Part shown: in pieces, positions 1 through 12,680 of the stretch | How the letters are laid out: each line of letters begins with the position of its first letter | Position numbering within the stretch: position 1 is the stretch's first letter | NCBI RefSeq assembly: GCF_030867145.1 | Contig: NC_134415.1 | Location: 71,143,300-71,207,299 of the forward strand | Source: Opisthocomus hoazin | Taxonomy: Eukaryota > Chordata > Aves > Opisthocomiformes > Opisthocomidae | Length of the DNA: 64,000 bases | Direction: 5' to 3' | Translations under genes and position numbers: made by a program | The notes under the pieces: generated by a model | Told to the model about the DNA's origin: nothing | The model's input: only the letters and a program-made list of their open reading frames with translations | Database searches by the model: none

Positions 1-2266
1 GTCATTTGCAATTATGCAGTATCATGAATTGGCAAAGGGAAAGCAGGGACAAACATCTTCCAAAGGTACAAATAACAAGCTTACTGAGACAACCAGAACA
101 GATTCTCTAGGAGGAAGTACAAAGTATTCGGGTAAAAGACTTTTTGATTTATTCTTCCAGAATCCTCCAGGCTTCCATCTTCCCAAAACTGAGGAAAGAA
201 TATTTAAACAGCTCACAGAAGTTATGTTTTACAGCTCAAAAACAACCCTGTCCATTCCAATCCTGCTTTACAAAAAAGGGGAATCGAGCCTCCTAAACCA
301 GCCTGGTGAAAAGCACTTTTCATTTCAAGGACAAATTCCAGCTGTCCATTTTTATGCTAAACTGAAGACTTGTGATTTATCTGATCCAGCAAAAACAGCC
401 TGTTTCCAACAAGAAAGCATCACTTTTCAATGCTGTTCTAATTTGGTACTGTTTACCTTTTCAGCGTAGAAAGCAGGAAGAAACCAAGCCAGGTATTAAA
501 GTTGCACCAACAAAGAACCTGAACTGCAGTTTCTTCAAAGTACTCCTCAAATCCTGAACATATGTTCTTTCCAAACCCATCAGCTCAAACCCACTGCATC
601 ACTCTCAGCTCTGAGCTATCTCTCAAAAATCCAGTAGTAGGGTACTGTTGCACTGACAGTTGTGAAAGTCCTCTAAAGTACCTCAAGAGACCACTGAATT
701 TCCTGGGGTTTACTCACCAAAAGTAGGTGCAAAAGCCACTGTTTAGTTGTTTAGTCATAAATAAATTTTACTGACAAACAGTGTGCCAGCTGGTATCTCC
801 AGTGACCCTATGTACCTTTAATCTCAAGCGTGTATATTGCAGCTCTCTAGTGCAATAAAACGACAAAAACGGAAACTCAAATCATTAGGCAATTTGGGGA
901 GAATTTTGTATACGTTACACTTTTGAACTGAAACACAACTTAACATTTATCTTCAATTTCTATAGCTCCACAACTTTCATGTGATTTTTCTTCCTCTAAC
1001 GTTACCCTTCCTTTTTTTTAATTCAGTTTTCACTCCCAAGAGAATTAAAGCTCTCAGAGAATTTTCTGTGATTTAGGTTTAGCAGATTTTTGTAAGAAGA
1101 CACAAAACCATAGACACTGAAATGAAACAAACTGCTTAGAGATGAAGTAGAGGAATTTCTTCAACCTTTCAGAGACTGTTACCCATCTGCAAGGAACACA
1201 AGCACAGGAGGAGGAAATTTCGTAAGACATTATCATGCATGCAAAAAATCAGGTTGTATATGAACAAAAATTTAAGACAAAAACATACTGTTCACTGAAA
1301 CCTTGTGTTTCCGAAAATATTACATGCCTGGTCCATTTTCTACAGTATAGAGAAGCCACATGCTAGTAAGAATTTGTCCTACTAGTGACCCTGCAGTGTT
1401 GTCTTCTCCTTCCCTAACATCTCTGCAGTGATTTCTGCAGTGAATTCTCTTCATCGTCCCATTAATCTAAGTATTTTTTAAGTGTATGCGTCTTATACGT
1501 GGTCTTCTTGATCAAAGTTTAGCAAAATCCAGGTCGGAAACACAGCCTTTGTTATGCTTTTGAAGAAACTACTATAGGCAGCTTAACACAATATACTCTT
1601 GTATGATTAAACGGCACAACCTGACACAGTAGATCTTCTATTTCACCCACAAAACAGTTGAGTTTCCCTTATTTAAAAAGTACTTCTATGCCACACAGAG
1701 TAATTTGTGGAATAAAAGCTCCCCCTCCTGGCTCAACTGAGAAAAGTTCAGCTGGGGGCGAGTGCATGGTGCGAACAGTGTTATCCTGAAGACAAGAGGT
1801 GATCACTATTCAATGCTGCGACCTAACTATCACTATGTTGTGTTGCATGCCCAGAATTGCCCTCAGCGCTCCTCTAAATAGCCACCTACAAAAATGCTGC
1901 TGCTTGTAACATTCTGCAAGTGGCTGCAGGGAGGGCTCTAGCCATATTTCAGTTCTTAGTCACTTTGGATCTTCAGCAGTCCATGACATGCACGAACTGG
2001 TGTTTGAGCCATTTTACATAAAATAACACAGTGAAGACAGATTTGTCAGAAGTGTAAAATAAACTGTTGACATCTCCTGAAGTTAGTCTGCTTCCTCCCA
2101 AATCCCTCTCAAGTTAACATTCACTTTATAATCACCATTTTTCTTTTGGTATCATCTCAAATCTCAGTCGAGCACCAGAAGACGCTGCGCCAGGCAAAAG
2201 CGTAGTGCGAGCAGTAACACAATCACCCATTTTTTCCTGCCAGTAGCAAAAAAAATCCCCACATAC
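1..2266. other. TRMT11 intron 7 (partial), no gene seen
   Basis: AT-rich intronic sequence between TRMT11 exon 7 and exons that must lie left of the window. The conserved methyltransferase continuation expected after the DPFVGT motif was searched for on the minus strand and not found. A 151-codon plus-strand open frame at 14-469 shows no domain or compositional support. Confidence 0.7.
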
Positions 2267-2423
2267 CTGTTCCAACAAACGGATCATATACAACATCATT
2301 GGGTTTTACTCTCCCATGGTTTGCCATAATGAAAGACAGGCAGGCATCCATGCTAGTATTGCCAATAAAGTGTCTCTTTTTCACACTGTAGGACTCGATA
2401 AGTTCTCTCTGGCCATCTGCAAT
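2267..2423 (-). CDS. TRMT11: TRMT11 exon 7
   Basis: Encodes IADGQRELIESYSVKKRHF through DPFVGT, the entry to the Rossmann methyltransferase fold with SAM motif I. The acceptor ...CAACAG precedes ATT and the donor is G|GTATGT. The exon ends after the first base of the last Gly codon. Confidence 0.97.
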
Positions 2424-5400
2424 CTGTTGAAACATTTAAAATCACTGTCAGGTCTTAGATACAAGATATAAGCAGACAGTCTAACAGACTAGCTTAAGTG
2501 ACACCATCCAACAAACTGGTAACTCTTCATTTCATGACACATTACTTTGCTTTCTGCTGTCTGAAAATATGACAGACTTCTTTCCAAGCAACAGATATCT
2601 TGGTTCAACACTTAGATAAATTCTTTGAGACAGAGGTCAAAAATATACAAACAATTTCAAGGGAAAAATCTTCTGAAGAAATAAGTTAGAGCAACTTTGC
2701 TATTATTCTAGGTATCAGATAAACAATTCCTGGCAATTCAGAGTTAAAGAATTTCAAAATGACGAGGAATAGAAAGGCATGTTAAAACATGCATGCACGT
2801 ACACACACATATGCTTAAGGTCACACAGAATTTCCATGTTCCCCAGCTTTTCTGTCACACTCAAAATCTAAATTTAGGATAGCGCTGACAGATCAGAATT
2901 TACTGGAAAAACAAACAAAGACCAAATGCTAACATTTTTACATCAGACTTCCAAAATATGTTGAAGAGGACCAAAGCAGTCTGGAAGAAAACACATCCAA
3001 AAGCTCTTCCAACACTATCCCCCAGCTCCGGTCAACATCAGTCTTACAAGATAAACAAAATACACTTGCCTATTTTTTTCAGGTTGGTTTACTCATTTTT
3101 AAACACTTCAGGAATCCAGCACAGATGGGACAACAGCTGCAACGTTCTGCAGTATTGCCACAACCCAGGGTGGTTTCACATTAATCTCAGGCATTGAGAA
3201 TATCCATAGGTGCTAACAGATCACTTGGATCTCTAACTCCTCTCTGCACAGCCCCTAACAGCAGCTGTACCACCTCAGCAGTAGTCCTCCCTCCTTCCAG
3301 CTGCCCTTGACCCAGGACATCGCACGCATGTATTCCCATCAGTGGCTGGTGTCATTCTGAAGATGTGCTTTGGGAAGCCACGTTTTCCTCACAAGAAATA
3401 AAAGACCAGATCAGATTTCCTCAGGATATCCTAATAACAGATGAGGTTTAGAGTGTACACACCCAACAGCCAAGAAAGTCTGCAGTAAAGACTTCAGATG
3501 AGAAGCTCCAGACAGCTTTTGAATGTTGTTCCGACTGTCCAGCACTGCCCTGTCAGTGTCCCCATGGACGTCCAGAGCCGCAGGGACCAGCCTGCACCTT
3601 TCTGCAGAGGTGCCTGTCAGGACTGGCTGAAGCACTTACAGAATGCTCCAGCAGGGCTGATGCAGCTCAGCGGGGCCGCAAGCCAGCTACAGTCCCTGTA
3701 AATCTCTCCTCCTGTTTGAAACAGGCTGCTGGTGCTTCTGGCTCCATCTGGGCCCACAATAATACAATACACCACCACAGCTGTGCAGTCTCGTTGCTGT
3801 GTTGAGCTCCTTCTGTGGAGGGCAAGATAAGCTGCGCTCCCAGATACAACTTCAATTTTTTCCACCTCTAAATTCTCAGTCAACTTGCTTTTTGCTAGTC
3901 ACAACAAGGGCTTTCAAAACTTGCATCAGTGTACTATGCAGTGACAGATTCAGCCACAATTCTATTGTCTGCTTCCATTAAAACTCAACACAATTTTTAA
4001 CATTTACATTGAAGAACTCTTTCCTGAAAACGTAAGCTCATAAGAACAGAATCAAGCATACTCACGCACCCATCTACCAAAATACAGATGAAAGGGCTCT
4101 TCTGGAACATTATTAGGATCCATCCCATAATCTTCCAAAATCCAGAATATGTGGTCTGGATTCTTTAAATTTACTTTTCCTTTGAATGGCAGAAATTCAA
4201 GGGCCTATACAATAAAGAAAAACAGAGTCAAAAATAACAGGGTCAAATTTTTCAACTATGCACCCCACAAAAACAAACAAAAAAACAAACCAAAAAACAC
4301 AATTCCACTTGTGAGAAATGACAGATTAGTACCAAAACCACATTCTCAATTTTCTCTGGATTTTTGAAATCTCTTTATTGTGAATAAAGATAGCTCAAAT
4401 GCTTAAGGATTAGAAATCAGGAAATATAATGATTTTTATTAACTGAACATAATCCAACTTCAGAGGAAATGAACTGTGCACATTAATTATGCAATTTTCA
4501 AGTTATAAAAATAACACTGATGATGAACAACAGGATTTAAAATTTCAGTGATGTGCAGCTACACCAATTTACACACTCAGCATTATTTCACGTTCACAAA
4601 AACTGAATAAACAGGAAAGGGTAGCTACTATTAATACAGATCACTTCAGTCTCTGTAAATGGAGTAAACGGGATAAATAGCTGCTAAAAACAGAATGTGG
4701 AAGAGCAAAAATTGACAGTAATATAGAAAAAATTCCTAACTAAAATACTGAAACAGTTCAGAGGAGAGCGCAAGTGTGGACAAGAGCACAAGGACAGAAG
4801 AGGAAATCAGCACAAAATCCACAGCTTCCTGCTGAGGTCACTGGACCAGCTTGTTCCACATTCTGCAACAATAAATGCTTAACACGGAGATCAAGCAACA
4901 GATTTTCTAAAAATGTAGCACCTAACTCTAGCCATTTGAATCTTATAGCTTTGGACAATACGCTTCAGTTTCCCCAGCAGGCTGGGCTGAAATCAGCAGT
5001 GATTTTGTTTGTCTTTGTATATGCCTTACACGGCCTGTTTAGGAAAAAAAAAAAAAAAAAAAAAAAGTCATGAATTTTGAGGAGAACGTTAATTCAGACA
5101 TGAACATCTCATTCAGAGCTGATAAGGCATAAGCTGTGAACTGCTTTAAGATCTTCAGGAAACCCAAACTTCAATACGCTCTAGACAATACTGATAGCAT
5201 GGAATAAGAACAACGTGAACAGAATAAATTAAATGTCAAAGTTTTCTTAAACATCTACTTACATCTATCCTTTTTATTTTCTGTGCTTGGGTCAGTGTTT
5301 TATTAAATGTATGAATATGCACTTTGTAAGTAGAATCTGACTGTAGATATGGAAGCTGAAAAAAAGGCAAAGACACTTTCATTAGTACAGCTGCAGTGCT

Positions 5401-8400
5401 ATTCAGTGTGACTAAGGAACCATATTATCCAGATTCCTTATATGCATACCATCTTGTCCACTGGATAGTCCTGCAAAGATGCATAGAGTTCCCCCGCAGA
5501 TCTTCCATGACCCCACAGTTCAAATACAGACCTAAAATGACAAAGTTTTTTAGAATGCTGTCATATAGGGGGAAAGAACCCATGCCTTGCAAATACTTAC
5601 TCCTTTTAATCTTCTTGGCCAATGTATTTGGGTTTTGTTTTACGGAGTGTTGAAATGCATTGTTTAACTCTTAGCACAATGCTTAAGTTTTGTTCTGAAC
5701 AGAACAAAATACAGAACAGAACAGAATACACCTATTTTTAATCCTAAACTGTTATTTCAATGAAGATTTTTTGTTTGGCAACATATACCAAGAGGTAAAT
5801 TTCAGTCTTAGTACCCTTGGATACCACCAGACCTTCTTCTGGCAGGCAGTGATACTAGCACGAGACAAAATTAATTTGTACCTCTTGATTTGACGGGGTA
5901 AGGAAGGGCTGAAAAAGGTCAAGAACAGATTTTCCAAGTGTTACGCTATCCTGGAGTAAAACAAATCTTGAAACTGTAACATCCTATGTATAACGACATC
6001 ATCAGAGGTTCTATCCCATTTTAAGATATGGTTATAATGTCTGATATTTTCAGATGTTTAAACACGATGCTGTCTTACATTTTGTTTCCAGACTACTGGC
6101 TTTAAGAAAAGCACTGCCTTGGAAGATGAGATAACCAATGCTACTGTAATGAAGACACAACACCACATCATGGACCGTTTCCCCAGCATTCAAATGTCCC
6201 AACCAAGTGGACTTTTCATATCAAAGACAAAAATCTTTTTAGTACAGGAATTGTAGTGTCACTGCATATATTCTTAGACACTCTCATGTGCATTTGCAAT
6301 ACACCACAAACACAGACTTTAAGGATTAGCAGTGCCACATTGTACCTTTTAAAAAATGACTCCTGAAAGAGAATCTTCAAAATGTTCAAAAATTTAGCTC
6401 ACTCAAGCAAAAATAAGACTACATTTTACCAAGTCACCATAGCAGATACCAAGGCCCAATGGTAAGCTGTTTTGTTAAAGTGTTCCTTTCTGAATAAATT
6501 ATTTAAAGATACATTTCTAACCTGCATTTACCCTGAAAAAAAGTCCATTTTTTACGGTGTCTAATTTTTTCCTAAAGCATCTGTTTCTATCTACTGTGAG
6601 AGTTTGAACTGTATTTCTAGATGGAGCAACAGAAATGCTGACAGCCTAGGCTGTACTATGGAGAACCTATTAATCTCTGAATTTTATTCAACTCTTGGAG
6701 AAGCTCTTAAAACACCTTCAGCCCAATTCTTACTTTTGCACTTACATATGTACTGAAAATACACCACAAAACGCTGGGGAGATTTTATTTAGATAAATGT
6801 ACGCTTTGGAGCTTTTCATATTCATTAGCACTGCAATGGAGATGCTCCAGCAATCTTACTCTAAAACTAACATATCTCCCCACAACCAGCAGTGGACCAG
6901 GAAAAAGCAGTGAGCCAGTTATGCTTTCTACATAAAATAAGCATACATTACCTGCGAAAGCATGGCTTATGGAACATCTGTGAGCTGTCTTGTCACGTTT
7001 GACCTCCTTAGTCACCTACAGCTGCTTTTTGAAGGGCAGTACAGTTTATCCCCATTGAAAACATACTATCATAATGACAATTTTGTACACGTAGGGTTTC
7101 TTTTGGCAAGAGTGTACAACCCAAGCCATTGTAGGTAAAACTAAGTACCTGACACAAGCAGCACTCAACAGGGACCCTGCAACGCTCTGCAGAGGCAACC
7201 AAACTAAACCCTGAACAGGACAGCATAGACACCCCAAATCCAGTCTGGTCAGAGCACCATACCACAGCTATACTGCTTCTCACCCCAAACCATACCTCCA
7301 AGGTACCCCTCAAGCATGTTATGCAGACACCTCTAAAAAGGATGAAAAGCCACTGGAACAATCACACTCTGGCATATTCCTGTGCTCTTGAATTTTCTAG
7401 CAGCACCTCTGCCGCAGCAGTCTGGGCTGAGGGCTCACATACCAGCACTAGGAGGGTGACACAAGGAATCACTACCTTTCATTTCCAAACTTCATTTTCA
7501 GTTTCTGTGTATCACTGTTTCTATCTTTTAATTCCATACACATTTTAAAACAAGCCAATAACCAAACGTTATTCAAGGCGACTAAAACATCAGTGACCCT
7601 ACACGACAAGTACTGGCTCTGCAGTGAACAACACCATTTCAAGACCCTCCGCTGATTGCACACTAAGTAAAGAGGATGGGCACACTACATAATCAGTCCT
7701 ACAGGCTCCAGTAATGCCTCCTCCATTCTAGAGGTAATCAGAGACTGCTTATTTTAAGACTCCATACAAAATTAGTATTTGCCACAATATAGCAGAACAA
7801 TTTTCCACCACCTATCATTTACAACATTTTTCACCTCTTACTTTGCACATACTGTCCGTTTCATTAGTCCCCTTGCCATCTCTTCTGAAGGAATACTGAG
7901 AATCCAAAATGGAGACTGAAATAAAGAGAAGACAAGTGATGCAAATACCTATGTGGAGGATGTCACACGAATCACACAACTACACAATTCTGTTCTATAA
8001 AAACAGAACATGCATGCTGAAGATTAAAAAAAAAAAGCTAACTGTAGAGAGAACATGAGGATCAAACATATAATTTGAGGTAAAACTGTATACTCGGCTT
8101 GAATGTCTGAGAAACTTTACTAGGTATTTCATTTTCCCACCATATCTTCCGACTTGGTGAAATATTTATTTACGCTTCTCCAGCTTATTCATCCTCTAAA
8201 GACTCAAAACACCTTGTTACACACAAGTAGTAACCAATACCCAGTAACGTTCTCTGACTAAGCACCAAGACCTCCTCCAGACATGCTGTCTCATTGATTT
8301 AGGTGCAAACACGAAACCCAAGCTCCTGATTAGTGTTTTCAGGGTTGGGTGATTCCGAAAAGGAAGGAGAGCCTCCCAGCAGATGGCACTGCTGCCTGTC

Positions 8401-11400
8401 ACCCTGTTACATGCAGACATCCCGAGGTGCTTTCTGTGCATCTTCCACTCCGTTCTGAGTCCTTACTGAACTGAGAATTGCTCGGTTTTGGAAGATTCCT
8501 TATTTTCCTAAGAAACTTTAAAATTTATTCAGCTACCCACAATTAATAAAAATACTATAAAGAATATACTTGTATACCATGCATGCACTCAAGTAAAATA
8601 TCCTTACTTACATTTACACGGATTTCCTGCTCACCACTGAATTGTCCACCATAAAGCGAGAGCAAAGATGTTATTTCCTAAAACGAAAATATAAAGATCA
8701 GGCTTTGGGAGCATTAACTAATGGCAGTGGTTTTTTGGAAAAAAAAAAAAAAAAAAAAAAAAAGCAAAATAGATTTTTGTAAAGTGACAATTTCAGACAT
8801 AAAGTAGCACACCATAAATTCCATCGCAGACTGTGACCATCATAGGGATTATGAACAAAATCTTACGGATGGCAACAGAAGAAAGAATCGTGGTTACTAC
8901 TGACTTACTGTGGGAACCTACAATGAAACATTCAGAGTAATTGTGTGGATAGGGCAGAGGTTCACAATTAAATTCAGCTTGCATGAAGAACAGCTTTCTC
9001 AGACTTCAGTTGCAAAACAACACACTATGAATGGTCTATGAAATGTTGTACAGTATACCAGATGAAGTTAGGCAATCTTCAGTAATCAAATCTTACTGTT
9101 CAGCATTTTTCTATTCTTCTTTCACTGAAAACATTACTGTTCAATCCTACGCTCTCACAACAATATTCCTCTTACAATATTATTCTACCTATCCTTAAAA
9201 TATTCTTCTGACTAATCCACATAAAAGCAATGCCTCGCCAGTAACACCCTGACCCAGGGCCGGGCCCAGCACTGAGCAGCAATCCCTCTTCTGTTATCTC
9301 TCTGCTTTACAGGTATCTCAACAGTTTCCCTCAGTAGGTGTCCTTTCCAGAGTAAACTAACTCAGAGGCTGTAAACTGAATACAGAAAACAGCAAATCTC
9401 CAAGAAACAAGGTGGCCAGTAATAATTAAAAAAACAACCACTAAAAAGGCTTCTGGTCTGAAATGAGAGGTAAACATTGAGGATGCTACTCACACAGCCC
9501 CTTTGCTAGAAATTACACGCCTCAGCCTCTGAACGTTACTGGCAAAAGAACATGGAAGCAAATTTTATACTGGCTTAGATTTGAACCCAGTGGATAAATC
9601 AAAAGACTACCATGAAGTATCCCAAAAAACAACGGAAAAGAAAACCCCTGCGTAACACTAGCACGTGGCTTCAGTGGGACATTACCCCATTCATTTCCAT
9701 TTTCTCTTTGCATAGAAAGGACATAAGAAACACTGGAAAAAACAGAGGGTTTGCTCCAGGAGAATAAAAGTTTATGCATAACTATTTAATTGTATGGTCC
9801 TGGGATGACAAAAGTGCCTGAGATTTTACACATGAATCAGTGACATCTCCACACACACTACCAGTAATACCATCCATGGGAAGGTGACAAGAATGAGAAG
9901 CAGAGGAAACATGGCCTGTAAGGAAAGGCTTGGAAAGAAACACGACCATGACCTCTACACCTGCTAAAGGTTGCTGTGAGAAAGGAAAGTAATTATCTGT
10001 TTTTCTGATGTTTACTACGGAGCAGATGAGAGCACTGGGTTCAGATCACAGCAGTCCTCTGGATGAGAGGTTGGGAAGATCCTTCCAAGCAGGAAGACAG
10101 TGAGGCACTGGAACAGAAGAAGATGCCTCAAGATATTGATAAGAAAACATTTGACACGCGTCTATCTGTCCATCAGAGACACCCTGTGCCGGAAAACAGG
10201 ATGCCTGACGTTAGCCCTCAGTATCTGACCTAACCAAAGAGAGATCCCTGGCCACGGAGCACGACTTCTTATTGACTAAGAAACACGGAACCGCTTTCTA
10301 CAGACACTTTACAACAAACGTGGACTTCAACAAACACCTTCAGCTGCTGTGCTCCAGCACCACCATCAGAAGAAAAGCAGCCCTCTCCTATCCCACACGC
10401 AGGTGTGGCAGAGATGGAGCTCAGGCAGCTGACCTGCCTGAAAAATCTGTCCTTGCTTGTTTCCTTCAGTTTTCAAACAAATCAGGTCCCAAACGCAGCT
10501 CATCACAAAGCCAAACACATGGCTGAGCAGTCACCAGAGGACAAGAAAGGACAAATGGAACTGCTTCCTTCAGCAGCTGTATCAACCAAGGGCAACTACA
10601 GCCTTGGTGGAAAAAGAAAAACTTTCTATGTTACAAATATATAGTCTTTTACTTAATCTGATGACCTTGCCTAAAGAAGAATTGGGTTGATCGTAAATAA
10701 ATAAATTCGTGTTTCAGTCCCACAAAGCAGATCGGAAAAAGCAATGCACAAAAGAAAGCCTTAATGAAAACAAGGAAAATAAATGACGCAACACACGTGA
10801 AATATTTTAAAACGTGTAACGATGACCTAGCGGTTCTAACAAAATAACTGCATTTCAGCACTATTTTAAACAATAACATATTACCGTGGATACCATATTA
10901 CTAGCTCTTCAGAGGGTGCCCAGGAGAGCACTTAGGCTATCAAAATTTGTTACAGTGTGTAGTAACTCTGTAAGTCATCACGGGGGAAAAAAAAAAATAA
11001 ACACCAGTTAAATTTACAAACCAGAGGGTTTTCTTATAAACACGGAAACTGAGTGCACGCTAAGCTAGGCATTCACCAAGGACCCTTAAAAAACACCAGG
11101 GACTCATAAAAAATACTAGGGAGCTTCAGGTAAGTTACAATTTTTTTTTTTTAATGATTTCTGTGAATACCCCTCGATAAGATCAAACCAATTCAGCGCC
11201 AGGGAACAAACTGTGCACCCCAAGATTTCGCAGCCGAGTGGCGTAAACGCGTCACCGCCAAGCAGCCCGCAGCCGCGGAGGCCGGACCCGCTGGCTCCCA
11301 CACCTGACCCCGCCGCCGAAGCGGGCCCGCTCTCTCCGATCCCCCACCGCCCAGCGCGGCACGAACCCTTCCGACCCCACCGGCACCAACACGCAGCACT

Positions 11401-12031
11401 GGAAGCCGAAGGGGAGCCGTCCTCGGGGCCACCGGCGCGGCGCGGAGCAGGGACGCTCGGGGCGACGGTGCCGGCCAAGGCCTCCGAGACCTCGGCTCGA
11501 CCCCGGCATGCGTGCAGGCCCTCGGGCTGCAGAGCGGCCCCGTCCTGCTCCCCGGGGCGAAGACACCCGCACCGTCCCGCCTCAGGCAGCCCCACGGACT
11601 CCCGGGGTACAGAGAGAGGGCACGGCGGGGGCACAGAGGACCTCGCCCGTCGGAGCCCCGGGCGCCCGCTGGCTGCCCATCCCGGCCCCAGGGAAGCGCT
11701 GCCCCGGCGGCACCGCGGCACCCGGGGGCGGAGGGAGCCCCCGCCCGCGGCGAGGCTGAGGCAGCGGCGGCCGCCCCGCCTCAGGGGGCCGCTCGCCGCG
11801 TCCGGACGGGCACCGGGCGCCGCCGGCAGCCGCGCGGGGCGGGCAGCAGGGGAGGCCCCGCCGGGGCCAGGCCGCCTCCCGAGGGGCAGCGCCTCGCCCG
11901 GCCCCAGCCTCGGCGGGCCGGCCCCGGCCGCGGCCCCAGCCCCGGGGTGCGCTCACCGGCAGGCGGAACTCGAGGTGCTCCTGCGCCAGCAGCAGCAGGT
12001 ACCGCCGGAGCGCGGGGCCCGCCAGCGCCAT
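2267..12031 (-). CDS. TRMT11: TRMT11, tRNA (guanine-10-N2) methyltransferase catalytic subunit, exons 1-7 (3' part outside window)
   Basis: Known role: with TRMT112 it methylates N2 of guanosine 10 in cytosolic tRNAs, using S-adenosylmethionine. Seven minus-strand exons join in phase: 11957-12031, 8612-8677, 7842-7915, 5450-5531, 5263-5355, 4070-4204 and 2267-2423, giving 227 codons plus one base (the family is about 460 residues). The protein opens MALAGPALRRYLLLLAQEHL, as expected for the N-terminus. A THUMP-type RNA-binding region spans roughly residues 45-180. Exon 7 carries KKRHFIGNTSMDA and the SAM-binding motif DPFVGT(G) at about residues 222-228, split by the last donor. The start at 12031 has a purine at -3 and G at +4 and sits in a CpG island. 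Residue 203 is Cys where the human protein, as I recall it, has Gly. The catalytic NPPY-type motif lies outside the window. Identity is very likely; the boundaries are manual. Confidence 0.97.
2424..4069. other. TRMT11 intron 6, no gene seen
   Basis: Intronic sequence, AT-rich apart from a mildly GC-richer patch near 3.5-3.7 kb. Short open frames there overlap each other on both strands and match nothing recognised. Confidence 0.7.
4070..4204 (-). CDS. TRMT11: TRMT11 exon 6
   Basis: 45 codons from ALEFLPFKGK to LYFGRW, phase 0 at both ends. The acceptor is TATAG|GCC and the donor GTGCGT, a weaker variant of GTRAGT. This is the end of the THUMP region and the linker to the methyltransferase domain. 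Confidence 0.96.
4205..5262. other. TRMT11 intron 5 with poly-A tract
   Basis: Intronic. Holds a run of 23 A at 5044-5066; nothing else recognised. Confidence 0.7.
5044..5066. repeat. (A)23 homopolymer
   Basis: Uninterrupted run of A on the plus strand. No gene-like or SINE-like body precedes it, so it is treated as a simple repeat rather than a retrogene tail. Confidence 0.9.
5263..5355 (-). CDS. TRMT11: TRMT11 exon 5
   Basis: 31 codons including LQSDSTYKVHIHTFNKTLTQ and ending KIKRID, phase 0. The acceptor is TTTTTTTCAG and the donor GAT|GTAAGT. Confidence 0.96.
5450..5531 (-). CDS. TRMT11: TRMT11 exon 4
   Basis: Completes a Lys codon, then SVFELWGHGRSAGELYASLQ and DYPVDKM. The acceptor is TTTTAG|G and the donor ATG|GTATGC. 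It is separated from exon 5 by an intron of only 94 bp. Confidence 0.96.
5532..7841. other. TRMT11 intron 3, no gene seen
   Basis: AT-rich intron. It has a short degenerate ACAGA-type direct repeat around 5690-5730. The open frames near 7.0-7.6 kb overlap on both strands and look random. Confidence 0.7.
7842..7915 (-). CDS. TRMT11: TRMT11 exon 3
   Basis: SPFWILSIPSEEMARGLMKR then TVCA and two bases of the next Lys codon. The acceptor is TTTCAG|TCT and the donor AA|GTAAGA. This belongs to the N-terminal ferredoxin-like/THUMP region. Confidence 0.96.
7916..8611. other. TRMT11 intron 2, no gene seen
   Basis: Short AT-rich intron; nothing recognised in it. Confidence 0.7.
8612..8677 (-). CDS. 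TRMT11: TRMT11 exon 2
   Basis: 22 codons EITSLLSLYGGQFSGEQEIR plus VN, phase 0. The acceptor is TTTTAG|GAA and the donor AAT|GTAAGT. The pattern E-I-x-S-L-L-x-L-x-G-G-Q-F is typical of TRMT11. Confidence 0.95.
8678..11956. other. TRMT11 intron 1
   Basis: Holds a run of 25 A at 8739-8763, otherwise AT-rich with no recognised gene. Its last ~750 bp, toward exon 1, enter the CpG island. Confidence 0.7.
8739..8763. repeat. (A)25 homopolymer
   Basis: Uninterrupted A run on the plus strand about 60 bp upstream (in gene orientation) of TRMT11 exon 2. Confidence 0.9.
11957..12031 (-). CDS. TRMT11: TRMT11 exon 1 (start codon)
   Basis: 25 codons beginning MALAGPALRRYLLLLAQEHL and ending EFRLP, followed by donor CCG|GTGAGC. 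The ATG at 12031-12029 has context GGACATGG. Confidence 0.97.
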
Positions 12032-12058
12032 GTCCGGCCATCCCCGCCTCCCCGGGCC

Positions 12059-12067
12059 GCATGCGCC
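12059..12067 (-). promoter_or_regulatory. NRF1-like half site upstream of TRMT11
   Basis: GCATGCGCC on plus (GGCGCATGC on minus), about 28 bp upstream of the TRMT11 ATG. It matches the core of the NRF1 palindrome, common in housekeeping promoters. The assignment rests on the motif only. Confidence 0.4.
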
Positions 12068-12515
12068 GCCGGGCGGGCCCAGCGCCGCGGCGGGAGCGGG
12101 AGCGGCGGGAGGGGCTCGGCGGGAGGCGGCGCTGCCGGCCCAGCCGCGGCCGCCGGTAACGGGGCGTGGGGCAGGAGGACCCCCCCTCCTCCCCCCACAG
12201 CAGTGGGTACCGGCGCTGCCCGCGGGGCGCGGCAAAGTCAATTAATTAATTAGTGTTTATTTCCCCTTCTTCTAATCCTTTTTTTAATGTAGCCTGTGCT
12301 GCACACCAGGCGCCGTGGGGCGGTACAGCAGTACCCGCCCGCAGGGTTCTTCGCGTGGCGGGGTTGTGTCCTCGTTCCGTTCGCCGATCGATCGCCCGGT
12401 GCCGTCGAGCGGGAGGCCCGGCCTCGGCGGGTCCCGGTGAGCCTCCCGCCGGGGCCAGGCCAGCTGGGCGCCGCGCTCGCCTCCCGCCTGTTCCGTGCTG
12501 GCTGCGGGATGGCCG

Positions 12516-12535
12516 TCTGTCCGTCCGTCCGTCCG
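12516..12535. repeat. (GTCC)n microsatellite
   Basis: Four to five copies of a GTCC/GTCT unit within the CpG island. Confidence 0.8.
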
Positions 12536-12680
12536 GGCGGCACAGAGCGGGCTGGTGACCCCTCAGCGCTGGCGCGGGCCGCGCTCCTCATCCAGCTCCG
12601 CAGTCTCGTCCGGCGGTTTCTGCGGTTCCCTTCCTGCGGTTCGCTGTGGGGCTTCAGCCCCGACGGTGGGCCAGAAAACG

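Larger units (their letters stand above)
11200..12680. promoter_or_regulatory. CpG island / TRMT11 promoter
   Basis: About 1.5 kb of very GC-rich sequence with dense CG dinucleotides around TRMT11 exon 1. It generates long open frames in almost every reading frame (up to 346 codons on plus), which are artefacts of stop-codon depletion. It has no obvious TATA box and is probably a broad housekeeping promoter. It could also start divergent plus-strand transcription, but no coding exon is seen there. Confidence 0.85.

Noticed and set aside
14-469. 151-codon plus-strand open frame at the left edge
   Set aside because: No recognisable domain, no CpG or splice context, and it lies in TRMT11 intron 7. 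Treated as chance.
5044-5066. Poly-A run as the tail of a processed pseudogene
   Set aside because: No gene-like sequence precedes it, and target-site duplications are not apparent.
11213-12253. 346-codon plus-strand frame and several 80-219-codon frames around TRMT11 exon 1
   Set aside because: All overlap one another in a CpG island where stop codons are rare. The Pro/Arg/Gly/Ala composition is typical of translated GC-rich noncoding DNA.
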